The notes under the pieces: model-generated | The model's input: only the letters and a program-made list of their open reading frames with translations | Told to the model about the DNA's origin: nothing | The model's database searches: none | Position numbers and translations under genes: made by a program | Assembly: GCA_031266295.1 (NCBI GenBank) | Contig: JAISBH010000147.1 | Span: 1-6,289 of the forward strand | Length of the DNA: 6,289 nucleotides | Reading direction: 5' to 3' | Source of the DNA: Oscillospiraceae bacterium | GTDB taxonomy: Bacteria > Bacillota > Clostridia > Christensenellales > Aristaeellaceae | Shown: in pieces, positions 1 to 4,954 of the stretch | How the letters are laid out: each line of letters opens with the position of its first letter | Position numbering within the stretch: position 1 is the first letter of the stretch

Positions 1-131
1 CCCCTAGGGGGGCGATGAGGGCTGTCATTTACTATGCGGTTTGCAAGCAACGTTACTTGCATGATATGGGGCGGCTGACAACCCTCATCGCCCCCTCAGG
101 GGGAGATGTCGCCGCAGCGACAGAGGGGGTT
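1..131 (+). repeat. Palindromic repeat element, copy 1 (left edge cut by window)
   Basis: Left arm core at 1-26, a 50-nt interior at 27-76, and a right arm at 77-129 that is the inverted complement of the left arm. The interior is itself nearly palindromic (GCAAG at 43-47 and CTTGC at 56-60 around AACGTT). The right arm contains two small hairpins: five C, TCA, five G at 91-103, and GTCGC/GCGAC around 108-121. The whole unit could fold as one long hairpin. It repeats at an offset of exactly 147 bases in copy 2. Positions 77-135 are also perfectly complementary to 6065-6123 (59 bases). No transposase is present, so it is a non-autonomous, MITE-like or REP-like element. No gene is credible here. 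Confidence 0.9.
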
Positions 132-299
132 CCCCCGGCGACATCTCCCCCTAGGGGGGCGATGAGGGTTGTCGGTTGCCACGCGGTTCGCAAACAACGT
201 CACTTGCATGATATGGTGCAGCTGACAACCCTCATCGCCCCCTCAGGGGGAGATGTCGCCGCAGCGACAGAGGGGGCGGCTCCTCCCCCTTATCTCCCC
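132..299 (+). repeat. Palindromic repeat element, copy 2 in tandem
   Basis: Second unit, directly abutting copy 1. The left arm at 132-173 lacks about ten bases compared with the full arm seen at 6071-6123 (the TCTGTCGCTG segment is missing). The interior at 174-223 differs from copy 1 by scattered substitutions, for example in the GGTT-CGCAA part. The right arm at 224-276 is identical to that of copy 1. After 276 the sequence drifts, but it still resembles the copy 1/copy 2 junction (ATCTCCCC at 292-299). The element therefore overlaps the last codon and stop codon of the minus-strand hydrolase gene. Confidence 0.85.
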
Positions 300-1969
300 A
301 AAATCTCAGCCGCGTCCTGCGGCCCGTACTTGATCATGTGCGTCGCTATCTCCTCCAGCAGATCCTGGTTGGTGATGCTGCCCGAGTGCCCGGTGCGCGG
401 GAACGTCTTGCTGTATCCGCCGTAATATGGATCGACCGTCGTCTCCAGCCAGTCGCCCAATATATACTGCGCGATATTCAGGTAATAGTTGTCCATGTCG
501 CCGCCGCGCAGATGAAGCTTGCCCTCCAGTTGCGGGCCTAGTTCGTCCCAATTGTCCTGCAGGATGCGCGTCAGGTCGTAATGCTCCGACCAGTACGCCA
601 CAACCTCGTCGTCAATCTCGCCCGTGATCGGATCCCATACATGCGCCGGATAACCATCCTCACGCAGAGGTGAATATACCGCCTCCCAGATGGCCCACTG
701 ACCCAGGCTGGTATCAGTATCGCCGCCTATCGCGCGTTCGTAGTTGTTCTCCTGCTTGATCGTCCAGCGGATATTGCCCAGAGTATCCCGCGCGGACGGA
801 CGCTCCGTCTTGACCCAGCCGCCGTCCAGATAGTACGCATTGTCGTCGTCGTACAGGTTCACTATCTGATAGCCGTGGAAGTCCACGCCATCAGGGCACA
901 GCGGCCACGTCCCGCCAAACATGTCAGGATAAAATACCTGCATCGCCAGCGCTTCCCAGCCGCCGGTCGACCCGCCCGACAACGCGCGCGCCCACGGTTC
1001 AGCGACGCCGCCGAACGTTTTTTCTATATAAGGAATCAACTCCGTCGTGATAGCCTCGCCGTATGGGCCCATGCTGGCCGTGTCCACCGAGTATGACGTG
1101 TCGTAGAACGGCGTCGCGTCGCGGAACGTCACGACGATCATCTCCGGCGCGTCGTTGTCCCAGTACGCGTTGAATTCGTCGTAGGACTCGCGGCCCGTCC
1201 TGCCATAGCTCAGCGGAGCGCTCCCTCCCGGGAAGTGCCCCTGATAATACAGCACCGGGTACTTCTTCGCCGGATCATAATCCTTGGGCAGCAGCACGTT
1301 CGCGCCCAGATACATATCCATTCCCCAGAAATCAGTGAGCAGCCCGCTCTTTATCTTTATGAACTTCACCAGATCGGTATCCTCATAGTTCCCCTGCTGA
1401 TCAACCTGACCCTCCGCCAGTTCGTAACCCAGAGGGGTTTCATATGTCAGCTCAAGCGATACGGCGTCGGCGCCGATGCTCACCTCCGCAACGTCGCTGT
1501 ATAGGTTATATGGGTTGCTCGTGAAGCTCCCGCCGCCGCCATGCTCTGCCATCGCCCATATTGGCGGCAAGTTCTTCCGGTCGAACCGCGTGTACCGGAT
1601 AAAGAACGCCTGCGCAGCATACTCGCCCTCTGGGACTTCGCTTAACTGCATCGGATAACCGTACACGTCCGGATCGTCGGCGGACAGCGTAATCACGTCG
1701 CCGGCCTTCAGCCCGAATACCGTCTTGCCGAATACAGGTATGCCCGTCACATCCAGGTAATCGAACAGCTGATCACCCTCGCCCGGCGTTTCGTAGTCCA
1801 GCATGAACAGAACCCTGCCGTTCAGCTTACCCTCGAATGTGTCGGGAACAGTGACCGTGATCGTCAGCGGCGCTTCCTCCGCTATCGCCGCAGGCATAAC
1901 CAGCATCAGCATGATCAGCGCCATCACGGCGGCGGCCATCCGGCTTGTCTTAGTCGTCATATCCAGCAT
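290..1969 (-). CDS. Secreted alpha/beta-hydrolase, putative esterase family
   Basis: The 559-residue product starts with a Sec signal peptide: charged TTKTSR, a hydrophobic stretch at about 11-29, and an AIA|EE cleavage site after residue 30. There is no lipobox cysteine, so a freely secreted protein is expected. Residues 35-200 form a beta-rich N-terminal region of the kind found ahead of the hydrolase in this family. The catalytic domain follows from about 210 to 550. The likely nucleophile is Ser334 in GGSTG (332-336), the likely acid is Asp491 or Asp493 in RGGDMD, and the likely base is His528 in TGHSG. This fits the Esterase (PF00756) fold, related to enterochelin esterase and esterase D, and the protein looks full length. 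The substrate is unknown. The start is ambiguous: GGAGG lies only 3 nt before Met1 and 12 nt before Met4, and both starts retain the signal peptide. The gene stands alone, divergent from spoVFA. Confidence 0.88.
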   Translation of the reverse strand: MLDMTTKTSRMAAAVMALIMLMLVMPAAIAEEAPLTITVTVPDTFEGKLNGRVLFMLDYETPGEGDQLFDYLDVTGIPVFGKTVFGLKAGDVITLSADDPDVYGYPMQLSEVPEGEYAAQAFFIRYTRFDRKNLPPIWAMAEHGGGGSFTSNPYNLYSDVAEVSIGADAVSLELTYETPLGYELAEGQVDQQGNYEDTDLVKFIKIKSGLLTDFWGMDMYLGANVLLPKDYDPAKKYPVLYYQGHFPGGSAPLSYGRTGRESYDEFNAYWDNDAPEMIVVTFRDATPFYDTSYSVDTASMGPYGEAITTELIPYIEKTFGGVAEPWARALSGGSTGGWEALAMQVFYPDMFGGTWPLCPDGVDFHGYQIVNLYDDDNAYYLDGGWVKTERPSARDTLGNIRWTIKQENNYERAIGGDTDTSLGQWAIWEAVYSPLREDGYPAHVWDPITGEIDDEVVAYWSEHYDLTRILQDNWDELGPQLEGKLHLRGGDMDNYYLNIAQYILGDWLETTVDPYYGGYSKTFPRTGHSGSITNQDLLEEIATHMIKYGPQDAAEILGR

Positions 1970-2041
1970 TTGCCTCCCTAACCATTTATTGTTAACTATA
2001 CCTGTATAATACGACGCAGCAGCGCCGATCCCTGCTTTCCG

Positions 2042-2097
2042 CCGTACTTTTCACCGTACTTTCATCGTACTCTCACCTTACTTTTCACCGTAAAAAC
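2042..2097. repeat. Degenerate 11-12 bp tandem repeat upstream of spoVFA
   Basis: Four and a half units with consensus CCGTACTTTTCA: 2042-2053, 2054-2064, 2065-2075, 2076-2087, and a partial unit at 2088-2097. Unit lengths are 12, 11, 11 and 12 bases with a few substitutions. The array fills the middle of the divergent spacer, and its last CACC overlaps the proposed -35 element of the spoVFA promoter. An array with a period near one helical turn could be a cluster of regulator sites, but it could also be simple slippage-derived sequence. Confidence 0.75.
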
Positions 2098-2112
2098 AAC
2101 CGCGCATACACT
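2086..2112 (+). promoter_or_regulatory. Sigma-K (or sigma-E) type mother-cell promoter of spoVFA
   Basis: CATACACTA begins at 2105. It fits the -10 consensus of sigma-K (CATAnnnTA) exactly and that of sigma-E (CATACAnT) equally well. A -35 element of the sigma-K type, cACc at 2086-2089, lies about 16 bases upstream. The ATA expected for sigma-E is not seen at that distance, so sigma-K is the better fit. Known biology agrees: in Bacillus subtilis the spoVF operon is transcribed by sigma-K in the mother cell. Transcription would start near 2119, leaving a very short leader in front of the ribosome binding site at 2122-2128. Confidence 0.7.
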
Positions 2113-2135
2113 ATTGCTAGAGGGGAGGCGAGCAT

Positions 2136-2966
2136 ATGCGCTGGCTGGTTGTAGGCGGTGATATGCGATCACAGGCGCTGGCGAGAATCGCCGCGGATTA
2201 CGGGGATAATGTGGATACTGTAGGGCTGCCCGGAGCGGCTGCCGCCCGAGCCGACGATAAACAGTATGACGCTGTATTGCTGCCGCTGCCCGTCGCCGAG
2301 CGCAATGGCCGCATACCTACCCCAATGCTGAACGGCGATCCAGGCGTCGCGCTGGACGATATCGCGCAGGCTCTGTCCGGCACGGTCTGGGGCGGCACGT
2401 CAGGCCCGATTCTCACGAGCGCAGTCGCCCTGCGCGGCGGTAGGCTGATCAACCCCAATAACCTGGAGTCATACGCCATCGCCAACGCGCGGCTGACCGC
2501 CGAGGGCGCGATAGTGTCCGCGCTTGCGCGGTATCCCGGCTCGATTCAAGGCGCAAATGTGCTGATAGTTGGTTATGGTCGCATAGCCAGATGTCTGGCG
2601 AGGATGCTCACAGCGTGGAACGCGTCGGTGACGGTGTGCGCGCGGCACCCTGACGCGCGGGCTTGGGCGGAGGCGGAGGGCTGCCGCGCCGTGACCATAG
2701 GCGCGCTGGCCCATGAAGCCGAACGCTGCGCCATACTGTTCCAAACCGCGCCTGTGATGCTGGTGGACGCGTACGTTGTCGCGGGCATGAAGCCGGGCGC
2801 GCTGGTATCTGACCTGACACGCGAAGGCGTGGATTTCACGGCGGCGGATGAGCGCGGCTTGATCGCGTGGCGTGACAGCGGCGTGCCGGGACGCTATGCT
2901 CCCGCCGCCGCAGGACGTATATTATTCGATATTATTCGTAACGAAACCGAAAGATTGCTGAACTGA
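2136..2966 (+). CDS. spoVFA: Dipicolinate synthase subunit A
   Basis: The 276-residue product acts with SpoVFB to oxidise the dihydrodipicolinate-pathway intermediate to dipicolinic acid, which is made in the mother cell and loaded with calcium into the spore core. Visible family marks are the N-terminal VVGGDMRS block (5-12), the conserved NPNNLESYAIANARLTAEGA region (106-125), and a Rossmann dinucleotide-binding loop GYGRIA (146-151). Further C-terminal are SDLTREGVDF (225-234) and PGRYAPAAAGRIL (251-263). The length is slightly below the roughly 300 residues of the Bacillus protein. The ATG is supported by GGGAGG at 2123-2128, 7 nt upstream. It is the first gene of a two-gene operon; spoVFB starts 21 nt after its stop. 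The match to the family is by motif recall, not a database search. Confidence 0.93.
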   Translation: MRWLVVGGDMRSQALARIAADYGDNVDTVGLPGAAAARADDKQYDAVLLPLPVAERNGRIPTPMLNGDPGVALDDIAQALSGTVWGGTSGPILTSAVALRGGRLINPNNLESYAIANARLTAEGAIVSALARYPGSIQGANVLIVGYGRIARCLARMLTAWNASVTVCARHPDARAWAEAEGCRAVTIGALAHEAERCAILFQTAPVMLVDAYVVAGMKPGALVSDLTREGVDFTAADERGLIAWRDSGVPGRYAPAAAGRILFDIIRNETERLLN

Positions 2967-2987
2967 AAGGAGTCTAAGTGACACGAC

Positions 2988-3629
2988 ATGCCTGACATGC
3001 AAAAGATCTCCAATGAGATTACTGGTATAGTTGATAAGACGGCTGACTTGTCAGAGCTGAAAGGGAAACGGATCGGCTTCGCCTTGACAGGTTCGTTCTG
3101 TACGTTCGCTCGGGTGCTGAAGGTAATCCAAACGCTGGCTGGTACGGGCGCTATGGTGCAGCCTATACTCTCCTACGCGTCATCGCAGTCGGATACGCGT
3201 TTCATGAAAGCGCGCGATCTGTCCGACCAGCTCGAGTCCATCACGGGCAGCGCGCCCTGGACGACGCTTCAGCAGGTGGAGCCTATCGGACCGCAGCGCA
3301 AGGTTGACATTCTGGTAGTCGCGCCTGCGACGGGTAACTCGATGGCGAAGCTGGCGCACGGCATCGCGGATACTCCGGCGCTGCTGGCCGTCAAATCCAC
3401 GCTGCGCAACGGCTCTCCGGTCGTTATAGCCGTGTCCACAAACGACGGTCTAGCCGCCGCCGCGCAGAACATAGGCGTATTACTCGCGCGCAAGCATGTG
3501 TTCTTCGTTCCGTTCGGCCAAGACGATCCCAGGGGCAAGCCAGCGTCGCTGGTCGCGCATATGGAGGCGATACCGGAAACGGTGATCTCGGCGCTGAAGG
3601 GGGTGCAGGTGCAGCCTGTGCTGATATAA
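2988..3629 (+). CDS. spoVFB: Dipicolinate synthase subunit B
   Basis: The 213-residue flavoprotein-family protein (PF02441 type, related to phosphopantothenoylcysteine decarboxylases) is the partner of SpoVFA. Motifs are KGKRIGFALTGSFCTF (25-40, phosphate/nucleotide-binding beta-alpha start), APATGNSMAKLA (112-123), STNDGLAAAAQNIGVLL (150-166) and VPFGQDDPRGKPASLVA (174-190). An N-terminal stretch of about 24 residues precedes the first strand, slightly longer than the Bacillus protein of about 200 residues. An in-frame stop at 2979-2981 rules out any upstream start, so ATG 2988 or ATG 2997 must be used. The best Shine-Dalgarno, AAAGGAG at 2966-2972, is 15 nt from ATG 2988, an unusually long gap. 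The gene is probably co-transcribed with spoVFA from the sporulation promoter. Confidence 0.93.
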   Translation: MPDMQKISNEITGIVDKTADLSELKGKRIGFALTGSFCTFARVLKVIQTLAGTGAMVQPILSYASSQSDTRFMKARDLSDQLESITGSAPWTTLQQVEPIGPQRKVDILVVAPATGNSMAKLAHGIADTPALLAVKSTLRNGSPVVIAVSTNDGLAAAAQNIGVLLARKHVFFVPFGQDDPRGKPASLVAHMEAIPETVISALKGVQVQPVLI

Positions 3630-3634
3630 TCATA

Positions 3635-3682
3635 AATAAGCGTTGGTTCGATGGAGGTAATCCCATCGAACCAACGCTTATT
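3635..3682 (+). terminator. Perfect 20-bp inverted repeat after spoVFB, probable terminator
   Basis: The arms 3635-3654 and 3663-3682 are perfectly complementary over 20 bp, with an 8-nt loop (AGGTAATC). The hairpin starts 5 nt after the spoVFB stop, as a terminator would. No run of T follows (GGGTGTTC comes next); the only U-rich bases are the CTTATT at the end of the 3' arm. It may end spoVF transcription, stabilise the 3' end, or be a mobile-element remnant. Confidence 0.6.
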
Positions 3683-3750
3683 GGGTGTTCAACAAAAGCA
3701 GTTCCGGTGCCGTAAAGTGGGTTATTCCTAAAAAACGCGCGTATCATAGC

Positions 3751-3779
3751 TTGACACAATCGGGATAATATATTAAAAT
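3751..3779 (+). promoter_or_regulatory. Strong sigma-A promoter of the rplM-rpsI operon
   Basis: TTGACA at 3751-3756 is a perfect -35 box. TAAAAT at 3774-3779 is a five-of-six -10 box at the optimal 17-bp spacing. The -10 region lies inside a short AT-rich dyad (ATATATT at 3768-3774 and AATATAT at 3777-3783). Transcription should begin near 3786. Near-consensus strength fits a ribosomal protein operon. Confidence 0.88.
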
Positions 3780-3785
3780 ATATGA

Positions 3786-3924
3786 TGCGTGCTCGGGCTT
3801 CGTTAGCCCCGGGATCCGTGCGCGCAGTTTGAGGCCGACGCACGCGGATGTAGACCAGCGTCCACGCAGCGTTCAGCCTGTAGTAGATTACATTGATTGC
3901 TGCAATCCAAGGGGGATTATTGCC
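3786..3924 (+). promoter_or_regulatory. Structured 5' leader of rplM, candidate L13 autoregulatory leader
   Basis: About 140 nt of untranslated RNA would lie between the promoter and the TTG start. Three hairpins can be drawn. The first is GGGCT/AGCCC (3795-3799 with 3805-3809, loop TCGTT). The second is a long stem of ATCCGTGCG at 3814-3822 with CGCA and CGGAT in 3839-3849, with a 2-nt bulge. The third is GATTG/CAATC (3895-3899 with 3903-3907), one base before the Shine-Dalgarno. Many Firmicutes carry an L13 leader RNA that lets the protein repress its own operon. The position and the hairpin next to the ribosome binding site fit this, but I could not verify a match to that family's consensus. 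Confidence 0.45.
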
Positions 3925-3927
3925 TTG
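3909..3927 (+). promoter_or_regulatory. Ribosome binding site that sets a TTG start for rplM
   Basis: AAGGGGGA at 3909-3916 is 8 nt from TTG at 3925-3927, but 20 nt from the first downstream ATG at 3937. The TTG reading gives an N-terminus of MNTFMAKA, which corresponds to the conserved MKTFMAKA start of Firmicutes L13. The ATG would remove four conserved residues and would have no usable Shine-Dalgarno. Confidence 0.85.
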
Positions 3928-4353
3928 AACACGTTTATGGCCAAAGCCTCCAGCGTGGAGCGCAAGTGGTACGTAGTGGACGCGAGAAACCTGGTTCTCG
4001 GGCGATTCGCCAGCCAGGTGGCGTCTATCCTGCGCGGAAAGAATAAGCCTATATTCACCCCGCACTGCGATACCGGCGACCACGTTATAATAATCAACGC
4101 CGACCAGGTGAAATTGACCGGCAAGAAGCTGGATCAGAAGATATACTACCAGCACTCCGGCTATCCGGGCGGCATGAAGGAAACCCCGTACCGTAAACTG
4201 ATGGCCGACAAGCCGGAGTTCGCCGTGCGCCACGCCATTGTGGGTATGCTGCCCAAAGGCCCGCTTGGTCGCCAGATGGCTCGCAAGCTGAGGGTGTATG
4301 CCGGAGCGGAGCATCCGCACGAGGCGCAGAAACCCGAGCTGCTCGCGCTGTAA
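3925..4353 (+). CDS. rplM: 50S ribosomal protein L13 (uL13)
   Basis: With the TTG start the protein has 142 residues, the normal length for bacterial L13. It binds 23S rRNA early in assembly of the large subunit. Conserved blocks are ERKWYVVDA (12-20), LGRFASQVASILRGKNKP (25-42), TPHCDTGDHVIIINAD (45-60), VKLTGKK (62-68) and SGYPGGMKE (78-86). The family signature is VGMLPKGPLGRQMARKLRVYAG (106-127), followed by EHPHEAQKPELL. The open frame extends upstream to 3829, but that part is leader sequence without L13 similarity. The gene is the first of the rplM-rpsI operon, 45 nt from rpsI, driven by the promoter at 3751-3779. Confidence 0.97.
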   Translation: MNTFMAKASSVERKWYVVDARNLVLGRFASQVASILRGKNKPIFTPHCDTGDHVIIINADQVKLTGKKLDQKIYYQHSGYPGGMKETPYRKLMADKPEFAVRHAIVGMLPKGPLGRQMARKLRVYAGAEHPHEAQKPELLAL

Positions 4354-4398
4354 TATCGGCCTTATCAAGATTGACTTATTAAGTCGGGAGGAACCTAC

Positions 4399-4788
4399 AT
4401 GCAGGCATCGTACCAGGCCGTAGGCCGCCGCAAGAAAGCGATAGCGCGCGTGCGCCTCGTACCCGGCGACGGAAAGATTACAATTAATAAGCGCGACATA
4501 GACCAGTACTTCGGACTAGAGACGCTGAAGATGAACGTCCGCAGGCCGCTGACGTTGACAGAGATGCTGGCGCGGTTTGACGTTCTGGTGAACGTCGTGG
4601 GGGGCGGGCTGTCCGGCCAGGCCGGCGCAATCCGCCATGGAGTCGCGCGAGCGCTGTGCAAGGCCGATCCCGACCTGCGCGCGCCGCTGAAGAAGGACGG
4701 ACTTCTCACCCGCGATCCGCGCATGAAGGAGCGTAAGAAGTATGGCCTGAAGGCCGCTAGACGCGCGCCCCAGTTCAGCAAGCGCTGA
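4399..4788 (+). CDS. rpsI: 30S ribosomal protein S9 (uS9)
   Basis: The 129-residue product is full length. It shows the conserved start YQAVGRRKKAIARVRLVPG (5-23), the S9 signature GGGLSGQAGAIRHGVARAL (68-86), the DPRMKERKKYGLKAARRAPQ block (106-125) and the C-terminal FSKR. That tail is known to reach the anticodon stem of P-site tRNA. GGGAGGA at 4386-4392 lies 6 nt before the ATG and confirms the start. A small hairpin (GACTT-ATT-AAGTC, 4373-4385) sits immediately before that Shine-Dalgarno. It is the second and last gene of the operon, ended by the terminator at 4810-4842. Confidence 0.98.
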   Translation: MQASYQAVGRRKKAIARVRLVPGDGKITINKRDIDQYFGLETLKMNVRRPLTLTEMLARFDVLVNVVGGGLSGQAGAIRHGVARALCKADPDLRAPLKKDGLLTRDPRMKERKKYGLKAARRAPQFSKR

Positions 4789-4809
4789 TTCAGCCGTATA
4801 TATGGGTAT

Positions 4810-4842
4810 AAGCGGACGATGTCGTCCGCTTTATTTTATTTT
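4810..4842 (+). terminator. Rho-independent terminator of rplM-rpsI
   Basis: A 9-bp GC-rich stem (AAGCGGACG at 4810-4818 with CGTCCGCTT at 4823-4831) encloses the loop ATGT and is followed by a T-rich tail, TATTTTATTTT. It starts 21 nt after the rpsI stop. This is a textbook intrinsic terminator and separates the ribosomal operon from trxB. Confidence 0.95.
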
Positions 4843-4876
4843 AGACGCAGCGACGGGTTTATGACAGGCCGTGTCG

Positions 4877-4885
4877 TGATATAGT
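4877..4885 (+). promoter_or_regulatory. Possible extended -10 promoter for trxB
   Basis: TGATATAGT contains the TGn extension and TATAGT, which matches TATAAT at five of six positions. No good -35 box is found at 16-18 bp; the weak TTTATG at 4858-4863 is the best candidate. A promoter is needed here because a strong terminator lies upstream of trxB. Confidence 0.4.
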
Positions 4886-4901
4886 AAATGTAGCGTTGTA
4901 A

Positions 4902-4920
4902 GGGCGGCGTTACGTCGTCC
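4902..4920 (+). other. GC-rich hairpin in the trxB leader
   Basis: GGGCGGCG at 4902-4909 can pair with CGTCGTCC at 4913-4920 around the loop TTA. This gives eight pairs, two of them G-U. It would lie in the untranslated leader, 25-50 nt before the trxB ribosome binding site. No function can be assigned, and no T-run follows. Confidence 0.45.
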
Positions 4921-4954
4921 GGGAACAAATGGATCAGCGCGGTCGGGAGGTTAT

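Noticed and set aside
15..425. 136-residue open frame on the plus strand
   Set aside because: It runs through both tandem repeat copies, so its protein is internally duplicated. It then enters the antisense of the hydrolase C-terminus and has no ribosome binding site.
2005..2010. TATAAT/ATTATA as a -10 box for either divergent gene
   Set aside because: No acceptable -35 box lies 16-18 bp away on either strand, so no hydrolase promoter is called.
2042..2097. Possible CRISPR array
   Set aside because: The units are only 11-12 bases long and contiguous, without spacers. No cas genes are present.
3829..3924. Upstream extension of rplM from ATG 3829
   Set aside because: The extra 32 residues have no L13 similarity, lie inside the leader hairpins and lack a Shine-Dalgarno. 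TTG 3925 has a good one.
3424..4368. 314-residue open frame on the minus strand
   Set aside because: It is antisense to spoVFB, the rplM leader and rplM, all well supported. It crosses the terminator hairpin and the sigma-A promoter and has no recognisable domain.
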